The translations under genes were made by a program, and so were the position numbers. A DNA stretch of 64,000 nt from ZC4RG17 sp036380875 (GTDB taxonomy: Bacteria; Actinomycetota; Acidimicrobiia; Spongiisociales; ZC4RG35): the NCBI GenBank assembly GCA_036380875.1, contig DASVDX010000035.1:62001-126000 (forward strand), in the 5' to 3' direction. This document shows, piece by piece, positions 42,926 through 51,581 of the stretch. A model generated the notes under the pieces. It was not told where the DNA came from, did no database searches, and saw only the letters and a program-made list of their open reading frames with translations. Every line of letters begins with the position of its first letter. Position 1 is the stretch's first letter.

Positions 42926-43552
42926 TCACGCCACGTCGGGCTGGACGGCGAGCAGCAGGCCGCTCTTCAGCTGCACCGTGGCGACCGGGGCAGTGAACAC
43001 GTTCGAGACGCCCCACGTCGAACCCGGATGGATCGTGGCGTTGGCGAGGTTCCAGCGCAGCCCCGATGTGGAGACGCCGACGGCCGGTTCGTTCACCGCC
43101 AGCAGGGTCAGGAGGGACCCGACGGAGCCGTGGAGCGTGACCCCCCCGCGGACGACGCGGACCCGTCCCCGAGAGGCGACCCATTCCATATCCACCTCGG
43201 CCCATCGCTCGGAGGTGAGGAGGAGGATGGTGCCGAGGAGATGATCGAATCGGCCCCCCTGGCCGCCCAGGACGACGATCCGGTCGGGATCGAGGCGCAG
43301 GGCGGCGGTGAGTGCCAAGTCGAGGTCGGTGGCGTCCTTGTCGGGTGAGTGGCTCTCGACCTCGGCCTGTGTGACCGCCAACCCCTCGGCGCTCACCGAG
43401 TCGAGGTCCCCGACTACGAGGTCCACATCCAAGCCCCACGACAACGCCGTGTCGAGGCCCGAATCGGCGGCGATCAGATAGGCGTCGTCGGGTATCTCCC
43501 CTGCCAGGGAGGAGGGGAGGGGCTCGCCACCGGAAAAGATCACGACGGTCAT
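42926..43552 (-). CDS. Thiamine pyrophosphokinase
   Basis: The 208-residue protein transfers pyrophosphate from ATP to thiamine. It has VVIFSGGEP at the N-terminus, LIAADSGLDTAL near residue 27, LVVGDLDSV near 45, the DKDATDLDLAL substrate loop near 70, and VLGGQGGRFDHLLG near 92. The C-terminal beta domain with SGLRWNL is typical of TPK. ATG 43552 is chosen; a TTG nine bases upstream is possible. A terminator-like hairpin lies just before it. Confidence 0.9.
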   Translation of the reverse strand: MTVVIFSGGEPLPSSLAGEIPDDAYLIAADSGLDTALSWGLDVDLVVGDLDSVSAEGLAVTQAEVESHSPDKDATDLDLALTAALRLDPDRIVVLGGQGGRFDHLLGTILLLTSERWAEVDMEWVASRGRVRVVRGGVTLHGSVGSLLTLLAVNEPAVGVSTSGLRWNLANATIHPGSTWGVSNVFTAPVATVQLKSGLLLAVQPDVA

Positions 43553-43565
43553 GAATGACAAAATC

Positions 43566-43593
43566 GTCTTACGCGCGAATGTGCGCGTAAGAC
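43566..43593 (-). terminator. Intrinsic terminator of the S9 peptidase gene
   Basis: On the minus strand an 11-base perfect stem (GTCTTACGCGC / GCGCGTAAGAC) around a six-base loop is followed by GATTTTG. It lies 27 bases past the peptidase stop (43620) and 14 bases before the thiamine pyrophosphokinase start, so it separates the two genes. Confidence 0.8.
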
Positions 43594-43619
43594 CTCGAGT
43601 TCTAGTTGAGGGTTAGGGT

Positions 43620-45542
43620 TCACAGCCACCTCTCCAACCAGCCGAGGAACTCCTCGTACCAACGGATGCTGTTCGACCGGCTCAGGATCCAGTGGTTTTC
43701 GTTGGGGTAGGAAACCAGCCGAGCGGGCACGCCTTTGGCGATGAGCATCCCATACAACTCCAGGCCCTGGTCGACGGGGACGCGGGCGTCACGATCGCCA
43801 TGGATCACGAGAGTGGGAGTTGAGAAACCCGAGGCCTTTTCGATAGGGCTGAATTCCGCCACCCGGGCGGGGTCTTCCCACGGCTCCGCGCCGAACGCTC
43901 GGCCCAACCCGCGGGTGTCGTCGCTGGCGTACATGGCGGCGAGGTCGGTGACGGCGGCATGGGCCACGGCCGCCGCATAGCGGTCGGTCTGAGACGTGAT
44001 CCAGGCGACGAGATAGCCGCCGTACGAGCCCCCGGTCACCGCCAGCTTCTCGGGGTGGGCCAAACCCTCGGCGACCAGATGGTCGGTGGCGGCTTCGATG
44101 TCGAGGAAAGGCAGGTCGCCCCAGGCACCGTGGATCGAGCGGGCGAAGGCGTCTCCCCATCCGGTCGAGCCGTGGAAGTTCACCAGCGCGATCCGGTAGC
44201 CGGCGGCGGCCACCACCTGGGCGTTCCACCGCCAATGCCAGGCATCGCCGAAAGAGCCGTGGGGCCCACCATGGATCATGTGCACGAGAGGCAAGGCCTC
44301 TCGGGGGTCGGCACCGGGCGGGTCGACGAGAAACATCTGGACCGGGTCGCCGCGGCCGCCCTCGAACTCGATCTCCCGCACCTCGCCGAGGGTCGATGCT
44401 TCGCATGCCGCGGCGCAGAAGGACGTGACCGGCTCGGTTCCATCCTCTACGCGGTGCACCTCGGGCGGTGTGGAGAGGGAATGGGCGAGCACGTACACCG
44501 TCCCGTCGCCCGTCTGAGTCGGGTCGGACACCCAGCCGTCGGACGTCAAGGCCTCCGGCTCGTCGGCGCCCTCGCGGAGGCGCCACAGGCGGCTCCGGCC
44601 GCGATCCTCGGCGGTGAAGAGGAGGTCGCCTTCCGAGTCGAAGATCCAGCCTTCCGGGGAGCGGTCCCAATCCGGCATCAGCTGGCGCTCCTCTCCTGTC
44701 CGGAGATCGTGGCGGATCAGAAGCATCGGGCTGGCGTAGTGGTCGGGCTCTGCCTGGTAGCCGTAGACCAGAACTGAGCCGTCGGGCGAGAAACGGGGCC
44801 GATGGCTGTTGCCGGGCCTTTCGGTGTCGAGGCGCCGCAGCTCCGATCCGTCCGGGCGGACCAGGAAGATCGAAAAGCTCAGGAGCCGGTGAGGCGGCTC
44901 GGAGTCGTCCATACACAGGGCGATGAGCGAGCCATCGGGGGACGCGTCGAGGTCCTCGATCGGGTGGTGCACGTTGGGCCAGCGCCAGAACCGGGTCGAC
45001 CCGGGAAGCAGATCTCGCACCACACCGGCGTCGGGATCGATGATCACGGGGTGATACACCCGGTCCAGCCAGGTGTCCCAATAGCGATAGATGGCGTTTT
45101 CGGTGACCCGCGCCGTCATCCGCTCGTCCGGCTCGTAGGTCTCGGTCGCCTCCAGGTCGGGATGCTCGGCCCACAACGTCGCCAGTGCGATGAGACGGCC
45201 ATCCGGCATCCAACGCACGCCGACCGCGCCCAGCGGGAGCTCCGTCGCCATCCACGGCTCACCGCCGTCCAGGGGCTGGATGTGGACCTGGTCGTGCTCG
45301 TCGACCTTCTTCAGGAAGGCGATCCGTGCGCCGTCCGGCGCCACCGATACCGACGAGATCCGGCCGGAGGCGTAACGGCGGGTCTCGTTCGAGGAGGGGT
45401 CGACGCGATGGAGGGTGGTGGTGGCCTCGTCGGTGCCCGGGTCGTATTCGGTGACCGGCACGATCAGGGTGTGGTCGCCTACCGCCTTGGGCGCCCCCAC
45501 CCGGGGTATCGACCACATCTTCTCCGCCGTGAGATGCTGCAT
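43620..45542 (-). CDS. S9-family prolyl oligopeptidase-like serine peptidase
   Basis: The 640-residue protein has an N-terminal beta-propeller with repeated VSVAPDGARIAFLKK / LDASPDGSLIALCMDD / RFSPDGSVLVYGY blades. A C-terminal alpha/beta-hydrolase follows. The triad is visible: Ser in TGGSYGGYL near residue 490, Asp in VIHGDRDARVPV near 575, His in NENHW near 607. HGGPHG gives the oxyanion region. It resembles acylaminoacyl peptidase/DPP-like enzymes and has no signal peptide, so it acts in the cytoplasm. ATG 45542 is chosen; the open frame runs farther upstream without similarity. Confidence 0.92.
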   Translation of the reverse strand: MQHLTAEKMWSIPRVGAPKAVGDHTLIVPVTEYDPGTDEATTTLHRVDPSSNETRRYASGRISSVSVAPDGARIAFLKKVDEHDQVHIQPLDGGEPWMATELPLGAVGVRWMPDGRLIALATLWAEHPDLEATETYEPDERMTARVTENAIYRYWDTWLDRVYHPVIIDPDAGVVRDLLPGSTRFWRWPNVHHPIEDLDASPDGSLIALCMDDSEPPHRLLSFSIFLVRPDGSELRRLDTERPGNSHRPRFSPDGSVLVYGYQAEPDHYASPMLLIRHDLRTGEERQLMPDWDRSPEGWIFDSEGDLLFTAEDRGRSRLWRLREGADEPEALTSDGWVSDPTQTGDGTVYVLAHSLSTPPEVHRVEDGTEPVTSFCAAACEASTLGEVREIEFEGGRGDPVQMFLVDPPGADPREALPLVHMIHGGPHGSFGDAWHWRWNAQVVAAAGYRIALVNFHGSTGWGDAFARSIHGAWGDLPFLDIEAATDHLVAEGLAHPEKLAVTGGSYGGYLVAWITSQTDRYAAAVAHAAVTDLAAMYASDDTRGLGRAFGAEPWEDPARVAEFSPIEKASGFSTPTLVIHGDRDARVPVDQGLELYGMLIAKGVPARLVSYPNENHWILSRSNSIRWYEEFLGWLERWL

Positions 45543-45559
45543 GTGCCGATGTTGGCACA
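45542..45559 (-). promoter_or_regulatory. 18-bp dyad at the S9 peptidase start codon
   Basis: TGTGCC-GATGTT-GGCACA is a perfect dyad that ends on the first base of the peptidase ATG. It could be a repressor site or an RNA hairpin that limits translation. No Shine-Dalgarno sequence is otherwise seen. Confidence 0.45.
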
Positions 45560-45830
45560 CGGTGTCTTTCGGCCTGAAGGCCGAGTTTTGTGTGACTCCA
45601 GATCTGGGGTACTTTCGCTCAAGTCCACCCGCCGGCGTGGCGATCAAGTGACTAGGCCTCATCAGGTCCGTGATGTCCCCTCGGGTCCGGTCCAAGCGGG
45701 AGACGTCACGGCCGGACGATCCCCCGCCGGTCGCCAGTCGAAAACGCAAGCCGAAGCCCCAACCCCATGTCTCTCGAATCGCTCATCTCATGTCTTATGT
45801 CCCCGCCCCCTGTGGACGACTGGAGTCGTC
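45560..45830. promoter_or_regulatory. Divergent intergenic region, S9 peptidase / FtsH-like
   Basis: This 271-base gap has no credible gene. It holds a short stem TCGGCC-TGAA-GGCCGA (45569-45584), the palindrome CCAGATCTGG (45598-45607), and TACTTT (45610-45615) with a weak TTGTGT 16 bases before it, a possible plus-strand promoter for the FtsH-like gene. The remainder shows no recognisable element. Confidence 0.35.
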
Positions 45831-47606
45831 ATGGGTGAGTCCCGGCTCTCCGCCTTCCTCTCGTTTCTGCGTCGCCGCCCGTGGGTGGCGGTCATCGCAG
45901 TCGGGGTCATGGCGCTCTCGGTCATCGCGGCGACAGCCATGCGTCAACGCGTCGAGACCTACACGGAGACAGAGTTCACGGCCGCTCTCACCGGGGGCGT
46001 GATCGAAGAGGTGAACATCAGCCCGGACACGCGAACCGTGTGGGGCACCGGCCGCGACGAGGACGGATGGTTCACCTACCGCTACCGCTACCTCGAGGCG
46101 GCCGAGGAGTCGCTCCTCACGCAGCTGCGGGCCCACGCTCCCGATTTCGAGGTGCAGCCGCCGCAATCGTCGGCGGCGGACATCGCCGCCACCCTGGTGC
46201 CGCTGGCGCTGCTCGCCCTCGTGGCGTGGTTCGTCGTCACCCGCGCCCGCACGGGTGGGGTAGCGGTGTCCGCCCGGGCCGCCAAGCCCGCCGAGGTCCC
46301 CGACTTCGGGTTCGAGCGCCTGGGCGGCCTCGACGAGGCGATCGTCGAGGTGTCCGAGGTCGTCGACTTCCTCTCCGATCCGGAGCGCTTCGAGCGGCTG
46401 GGGGCGAAGCCGCCCCGGGGCGTGCTCCTCGAAGGACCTCCGGGGACCGGAAAGACCGCCTTGGCCAGAGCGGCCGCAGCGGAAGCCAAGGTCCCGTTCT
46501 TCGCCGTTTCCGCCTCCGAGTTCGTCGAGATGTTCGTCGGCGTCGGCGCCAAGCGCGTGCGTGACCTCTTCGAGCGGGCTGCCAAAGCCGCCCCGGCGGT
46601 GATCTTCATCGACGAGATCGACGCCGTCGGACGGCGGCGGGGAGCGGCCGCGGCGAACGGCAACGAGGAGCGGGAGAACACCCTCAATCAGCTGCTCACC
46701 GAGATCGATGGCTTCTACAAGAACCGGGAGCCGATCGTGGTCATGGCGGCCACGAACCGATCCGACGTGCTCGACGCCGCACTGCTGCGCCGGTTCACCC
46801 GTCACATCCACGTGGGCCTTCCCGATCGCGCCGGCCGGGAGCGGATCCTCAAAATCCACCTGGGGGCGGTGAAGGCGGCCGACGCCATCGATGTGTCGTC
46901 GCTCGCCGCCCGCACCGTGGGTTTCTCCGGCTCGGACCTCGAGCGCCTCGTGAACGAGGCGGCGGTGTTCGCCGCCCGCACCTCCGACCATGCGGTCACC
47001 AGTGAGCACCTGGAGACGGCCTTCGACCGCATCGTCCTCGGGCTGGAGCGCCGGTCGGCCGTTCCCACCGAGAAGGATCGGCTGATCGTCGCCTACCACG
47101 AGGCGGGTCACACGGTGTGCGCCTTCGTGCAGCCCGACGCCGACCGACCCCACAAGGTGTCCGTGGTGCCGCGTGGACGAGCCGGAGGCGTCACCCACTT
47201 CACGCCCCCAGAAGGGTCGTTCATGACGAAGCGGCGAGCACTGGCGTCGCTGCGGGCGATGATGGGTGGCCGGGCCGCCGAGGAGATCCTGCTGGGGGAC
47301 GACATCACCTCGGGAGCGGCCCACGATTTCGCGTCAGCCAGCCAGTTGGCCCGAGAAATGGTCACCAACTACGGCATGGGCAGCCTCGGCCCGATGTTCA
47401 TCCACGACTCCACCCAGCCGATCGCCCCCGAGACCGCTCGGGCGATCGAAGAAGACGTCGCCCGCCTCCTGAGCGAGGCGCTCGACGATGCCCGCCGGAT
47501 CGTGGAGGAGAACCGCGGCGCCCTGGAGCGGCTCGTCGCCGCCCTCCTCGAGGAGGAGACGCTCGACGAGGAGCGGATCGCCGAGGTCCTGGGCGCCGCC
47601 GCCTGA
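45831..47606 (+). CDS. ftsH: FtsH-like membrane AAA metalloprotease
   Basis: The 591-residue protein has two membrane segments (residues 16-34 and about 122-139) around an outer domain, like FtsH. AAA motifs follow: GPPGTGKT near residue 202, FIDEIDAVGRRRG near 260, and AATNRSDVLDAALLRRFTRHI near 308. The zinc protease site HEAGH is at 423-427, with the third ligand in LGDDITSGAAHDF near 487. The SRH segment reads RRFTRHI instead of GRFDRQI, and the tail is short. It is probably active, perhaps a second FtsH paralogue. ATG 45831 follows GGAG. Confidence 0.9.
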   Translation: MGESRLSAFLSFLRRRPWVAVIAVGVMALSVIAATAMRQRVETYTETEFTAALTGGVIEEVNISPDTRTVWGTGRDEDGWFTYRYRYLEAAEESLLTQLRAHAPDFEVQPPQSSAADIAATLVPLALLALVAWFVVTRARTGGVAVSARAAKPAEVPDFGFERLGGLDEAIVEVSEVVDFLSDPERFERLGAKPPRGVLLEGPPGTGKTALARAAAAEAKVPFFAVSASEFVEMFVGVGAKRVRDLFERAAKAAPAVIFIDEIDAVGRRRGAAAANGNEERENTLNQLLTEIDGFYKNREPIVVMAATNRSDVLDAALLRRFTRHIHVGLPDRAGRERILKIHLGAVKAADAIDVSSLAARTVGFSGSDLERLVNEAAVFAARTSDHAVTSEHLETAFDRIVLGLERRSAVPTEKDRLIVAYHEAGHTVCAFVQPDADRPHKVSVVPRGRAGGVTHFTPPEGSFMTKRRALASLRAMMGGRAAEEILLGDDITSGAAHDFASASQLAREMVTNYGMGSLGPMFIHDSTQPIAPETARAIEEDVARLLSEALDDARRIVEENRGALERLVAALLEEETLDEERIAEVLGAAA

Positions 47607-47614
47607 AACCTCAT

Positions 47615-47630
47615 CCGGCCTTCGGGCCGG
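47615..47630 (+). terminator. UUCG-loop hairpin after the ftsH-like gene
   Basis: CCGGCC (47615-47620) and GGCCGG (47625-47630) enclose a TTCG tetraloop nine bases after the ftsH-like stop. No U-run follows. It abuts the -10 of the next gene. Confidence 0.45.
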
Positions 47631-47636
47631 TACCCT
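47631..47636 (+). promoter_or_regulatory. Candidate -10 for leaderless phosphofructokinase gene
   Basis: TACCCT lies six bases before GTG 47643, with no ribosome-binding site between the hairpin and the start. No good -35 is seen. Confidence 0.4.
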
Positions 47637-47642
47637 GATCAC

Positions 47643-48728
47643 GTGGCCATCGGTGTACTGACGAGCGGAGGCGATGCCCCGGGCATGAACGCGGCGATCA
47701 GGGCCGTGACCAAGGTCGCGGCCGCCCGCGACACCCCCGTCTGGGGCATCATCAATGGCTTCGACGGCCTGATCGACGGCCGCTTCCGGCCCCTGACCCG
47801 GCGCGCCGGGAAGGGGACCACCCTCAGCCCGATGCCCGACGTGGAGTACTCGGGAGGGCTCGGTGGCACCGTCCTCGGCACCGCTCGCTCGCCGCGGTTC
47901 ATGACCCGCGAGGGCCGGTCCCAGGCCGCAGCCACCTACGCCGAGTATTCGCTGGAAGGGCTGATCGTGATCGGGGGCAACGGCACGATGGAGGGCGCCC
48001 ATCATCTCCATCTCGAGCACGGCGTCCGCGTGGTCGGCATCCCCGCCTCGATCGACAACGACATCGGCCTCACGCGGGAGTCCATCGGCGTGGACACTGC
48101 GCTCAACACGATCGTCGAGGCATGCGACCGCATCTCCGACACCGCCGCCGCCCACCACCGCGCCTTCATCGTCGAGGTGATGGGCCGCAACTCCGGGTAC
48201 CTGGCGATGGCGGCGTCCGTGGCCACGGCCGCCGACGCCGTTCTGCTCCCCGAGCAGGGTCGGAGCCCGGACGAGATCGTCAAGGCGGTCGTCGACGTGC
48301 TCCGCCAGAGCTTCGACGCCTCCCGCGAGAAGCGCCGGGTGCTCATCCTCAAGGCGGAAGGCGTGCAGATCCCCACCGAAGAGCTCGTCGACCGGGTTCG
48401 ACAGGAGATCGGGTCGGACCCCGAGATCGAGGTCCGGGGCACGATCCTCGGGCACGTCGTTCGAGGCGGCAACCCGTCCTTCCGGGACCGGATGCTCGCC
48501 GGCCGGTTCGGGCTCGTGGCGGTCAACGCCGTCCTCGACGGGCACACGGACGTGATGGCAGGCTGGAACTTCGAAGGAGACGGCATCCAGACCAGCGACA
48601 GCTGGATAAGGCTCTTCCCCATCCCCGATGTCCTGGAGGAGACCGAGGCCCTGCTCGACGGCTCCAGCCAGGTGACCATCGACCGCGTCCGGCGGATGGA
48701 GGAGATCCACGGGGTCCTCTCCATCTGA
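47643..48728 (+). CDS. 6-Phosphofructokinase with atypical active-site motifs
   Basis: The 361-residue protein phosphorylates fructose-6-phosphate. TSGGDAPGMNAAIR is at residues 7-20, and the substrate loop VEVMGRNSGYLA near residue 178 is typical. Two key motifs differ from E. coli PfkA. GGDGS is GGNGT (111-115), losing the Mg-binding Asp, and PGTIDND is PASIDND (134-140), with Ala where ATP enzymes have Gly and PPi enzymes Lys. The catalytic Asp pair in IDND is kept. The phosphate donor is therefore uncertain. Confidence 0.87.
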   Translation: MAIGVLTSGGDAPGMNAAIRAVTKVAAARDTPVWGIINGFDGLIDGRFRPLTRRAGKGTTLSPMPDVEYSGGLGGTVLGTARSPRFMTREGRSQAAATYAEYSLEGLIVIGGNGTMEGAHHLHLEHGVRVVGIPASIDNDIGLTRESIGVDTALNTIVEACDRISDTAAAHHRAFIVEVMGRNSGYLAMAASVATAADAVLLPEQGRSPDEIVKAVVDVLRQSFDASREKRRVLILKAEGVQIPTEELVDRVRQEIGSDPEIEVRGTILGHVVRGGNPSFRDRMLAGRFGLVAVNAVLDGHTDVMAGWNFEGDGIQTSDSWIRLFPIPDVLEETEALLDGSSQVTIDRVRRMEEIHGVLSI

Positions 48729-48757
48729 TTTTCCAACACGGAGCTGTGTGAAATCCC

Positions 48758-48781
48758 GTGAGGCCGGTACACTGGCCTCAC
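48758..48781 (+). promoter_or_regulatory. Hairpin and -10-like element before the nfuA-like gene
   Basis: GTGAGGCC (48758-48765) pairs with GGCCTCAC (48774-48781) and the loop holds TACACT (48768-48773), a -10-like hexamer. The ATG follows at 48784 without a Shine-Dalgarno sequence. The dyad centred on the -10 could be an operator. Confidence 0.4.
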
Positions 48782-48783
48782 CG

Positions 48784-49422
48784 ATGAGCGAATCCACCAC
48801 CACCCACACCCACGCCAGCACCGACACGGCAACTCGTGTCCTCTCCATCGCCCCTGACGCGCTCGAAATGATCATCACGCTGCGCGATCAGGAGCCCGGC
48901 GACGAGGAGTACGCCCTTCGAATCGCCATCGGGGGTGTGATGGGACTCCAGTTCAGCTACGACCTGGCTTTCGTTCCCGTGGCCGATCGGGCCGAAGACG
49001 AGCGCCTCGAGTACCACGGCGACCTGGCGGTGATCATCCCCGAAGCGGATGTCCCCAACCTGTCGGGTGCGGCGCTGGAGCTCTCGCCCCAGGGCCTCAC
49101 GATGAACAACCCGAATACGCCGGCTCCGCCTCCCATGGCCGCTCCCAAGGGGGACCTGACCGGGCCTCTGGCCGAGAAGGTCCAGCATGTCCTCACCAAC
49201 CAGGTCAACCCGGCCATCGCCGCCCACGGCGGCGCCGCCGAGCTCGTTTCTGTCGACGGCGACACGGCATACCTGCGGATGATGGGCGGCTGCCAGGGCT
49301 GCGGCCTGGCGGCGGCGACCCTGCGTCAGGGCATCGAGCGGATCCTCAAGGAGACCATCCCCGAGCTCGGGGCGGTGGTGGACGTGACCGATCACTCGGC
49401 GGGCACCAACCCCTACTACTGA
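48784..49422 (+). CDS. nfuA: NfuA-like Fe-S cluster scaffold
   Basis: The 212-residue protein has the two-domain NfuA layout. An N-terminal IscA/HesB-like domain (residues 18-105) lacks the cysteines of active IscA, as in NfuA. A C-terminal NifU domain has CxxC in MMGGCQGCGLAAATL (Cys170, Cys173) preceded by NPAIAAHGGAAELVSV. A Pro/Ala linker joins them. It should carry and deliver a 4Fe-4S cluster. Confidence 0.9.
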   Translation: MSESTTTHTHASTDTATRVLSIAPDALEMIITLRDQEPGDEEYALRIAIGGVMGLQFSYDLAFVPVADRAEDERLEYHGDLAVIIPEADVPNLSGAALELSPQGLTMNNPNTPAPPPMAAPKGDLTGPLAEKVQHVLTNQVNPAIAAHGGAAELVSVDGDTAYLRMMGGCQGCGLAAATLRQGIERILKETIPELGAVVDVTDHSAGTNPYY

Positions 49423-49517
49423 TCCGGCTCCCGCCACCGAGCTCCCACCGTCGCCTGGACCCGGCCGGTTGGCGCTAGACCACGGCTGGGGAACCTGCGA
49501 GTCTTCCAGGACGTCTC

Positions 49518-51581
49518 ATGCCCGTGGTCAAAACCCTTCTCGCGACGGTGCTCGTGTTGGCATCTGCCTTGGGCCTGGGTGCCCTTCCTGTCGGGGCCCA
49601 ATCCGATACAGCCCAAACCGATGCCGCCCAATCGAACGAGTCGCCCGGGGGACCGGCGATTTCCGTCGACCTCGGCCTCGGGGGCTACACGTCGCCCGAC
49701 CTGCCCAGTGGGGTCGCCGTCACCGTGTCCAGCCAGGTGCTGATCAGCGGGCGCGTCCGCCTCACCGGTTCCGGCATCTCCGTCTCCCGGCCTATCGAGG
49801 TGCCGGCGGGCTCGGAGCAGCGATACGACCTCACCGTCCCGCCCTTGACCGACGGCACCCGCCTCACCGTCGAGGTCCTGGCGAACGACGGTGACAGTCT
49901 CGCCCGCGAGTCGGTCACCGTGCGCCATCCGGGAAAGTCCGAGCTCGTAGTCGGGGTCCTGGGTGCCCCCGACCTCGTCGACACGCTGGGCAGGATCCGA
50001 ACCGTCGTCACGGGACGCCCCGTGGCGGCCTTCGCCGTCCCGACCGACGTGTCGCCCTCTCAACTCGAAGTGCTCGACTACCTGGTGGTCGGGCGGGGAG
50101 GCGAAGAAGGCCTGGCAGCGGCGCTCGACTGGGCCGGAGCCGGGGGAGCGGTGGTCGTCGACGCGTCGCTGGCGACAGAGGTGACCGACACGGTGCCCAT
50201 GGGTGTGCAGGGGGTGAGCCGCAGCCGGGATGGCGCCGGAACGGTGATCGTCGTCGAGTCGCTCCTCAGCCGGAGCGACGCCGATTGGTCGGAGATCCTC
50301 CGCCCGGTGCCCCTCGACCTGGCCCACACCCCCGAGTGGCAGTTCCAGGATCCCACTGCCCTCCTGAGGGCGGCGTCCGAGGCGGGATCCCGTCAGGTGC
50401 CGGAGATTCCGTGGCTCCTCGCAGCCATACTCGCCTTCGCTGTCGTCGTCGGCCCGGTCAACTTCATCGTCCTCTCCAAGATCAAGAAGCGGGACTGGGC
50501 CTGGGTGACGATCCCGGCATTGTCGGTGCTCGCCGTCGTCGGATTCTGGGTGGCCGGCCGCCAGCGCATCGCCGGAACCAACCTGACCCACGCCTCGGTG
50601 GTGACAGACGACGGATCCGTCGTCGCCCGGTCGGCGGTGATGGTGGCGGCCGGCGTGGCGGGTGAGCGGCGACTGACGTTCGACGGGGGGACCGTCTTTC
50701 CCGAGCCTTCGCTCTTCGGGTCGGCCACCACCGAGCTTCGCCTGGAGGGAGAGGGCGCGGCGACCCTGGAGCTGGACCAACTCGGCTTCACGGGGGTCGG
50801 GCTCCTCACCTCCGACCCCGGGTTCGAGCTACCTCGGGTCCGCGTGGCCGAGGGTCAGCTGACTGTGGAGAACGGCTCTCCGCTGGACTTTTGGGGATGG
50901 GGAGCGATCGCACATGGCGGCTCCACGGTGGCAGGAGGGGACCTGGCAGCGGGCTCATCCGGATCCGTCCCTGTGCCGCGGGCCGGCGCCGATTTCGGCA
51001 TGACATTCATCGACAATCTGATGAACCGCCACCAGCTCTGGGAGGATCCGGCTCGCGCCAACAGCCTGTGGCCCCTGTCAGAGGTTCTGTGGACGAAAAC
51101 CGACAGCGACTCGGTCTACTTCGTGGGCCTCACCGACGACTACCGGCCGGGTGTGTCCGTGGCCGACGGACCGGCGGACCTGTCCGGCCCGACGCTGGTG
51201 CTGATCGAGGCCGGCATGGTGGACAGCGGCTCCGCGACGTCGGCGCCCGCCAGCGTCGTCGGCGTCGGTTTCATCAACTGGCTGGACTGGGGAGTGCAAC
51301 GGGTCGTCTCGACGGACCAGATGACGGTGCGCTTCCGGCTCCCCGACCCGCAGCTGTCGGTGCGGCTCGTCAACGAGCAGCGGTTCGGCATGGCCCCGGC
51401 TGCGTACGAAGCCTGGAACTGGGAGGCGGCCGCCTTCGAGCCCTTCGAGATACAGAACCCGCTGCCTCCTCAGGCCGTTTCCCCTGATGGAGAGGTGTAT
51501 GTGCGTCTCGTCGGCCAGAACGAGTTCGGGGACAACCCGATGAGCCCGAACGACCTTTCGCTCGTGTGGGAGGCGTCGTGA
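49518..51581 (+). CDS. Exported membrane-anchored protein of the MoxR/VWA locus
   Basis: I do not recognise this 687-residue protein. It has a signal peptide (LLATVLVLASALGLGALPVGA, cut near residue 27), an outer beta-rich region, and a Rossmann-like part (ELVVGVLGAPDLVDTLG). Two membrane segments lie at about 297-319 and 328-348. A second large outer beta-rich domain follows to the end, rich in Gly, Val and acidic residues. The ABC ATPase start overlaps its stop (GTGA), so it is probably the exposed partner of the exporter encoded by the next two genes. Confidence 0.75.
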   Translation: MPVVKTLLATVLVLASALGLGALPVGAQSDTAQTDAAQSNESPGGPAISVDLGLGGYTSPDLPSGVAVTVSSQVLISGRVRLTGSGISVSRPIEVPAGSEQRYDLTVPPLTDGTRLTVEVLANDGDSLARESVTVRHPGKSELVVGVLGAPDLVDTLGRIRTVVTGRPVAAFAVPTDVSPSQLEVLDYLVVGRGGEEGLAAALDWAGAGGAVVVDASLATEVTDTVPMGVQGVSRSRDGAGTVIVVESLLSRSDADWSEILRPVPLDLAHTPEWQFQDPTALLRAASEAGSRQVPEIPWLLAAILAFAVVVGPVNFIVLSKIKKRDWAWVTIPALSVLAVVGFWVAGRQRIAGTNLTHASVVTDDGSVVARSAVMVAAGVAGERRLTFDGGTVFPEPSLFGSATTELRLEGEGAATLELDQLGFTGVGLLTSDPGFELPRVRVAEGQLTVENGSPLDFWGWGAIAHGGSTVAGGDLAAGSSGSVPVPRAGADFGMTFIDNLMNRHQLWEDPARANSLWPLSEVLWTKTDSDSVYFVGLTDDYRPGVSVADGPADLSGPTLVLIEAGMVDSGSATSAPASVVGVGFINWLDWGVQRVVSTDQMTVRFRLPDPQLSVRLVNEQRFGMAPAAYEAWNWEAAAFEPFEIQNPLPPQAVSPDGEVYVRLVGQNEFGDNPMSPNDLSLVWEAS

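Noticed and set aside
43606..43620. Telomere-like GGGTTAGGGTT
   Set aside because: Less than two units, next to a gene end; chance similarity.
48758..48781. Rho-independent terminator of the phosphofructokinase gene
   Set aside because: No U-run follows and the loop holds a -10-like hexamer just before the next start, so a regulatory role fits better.
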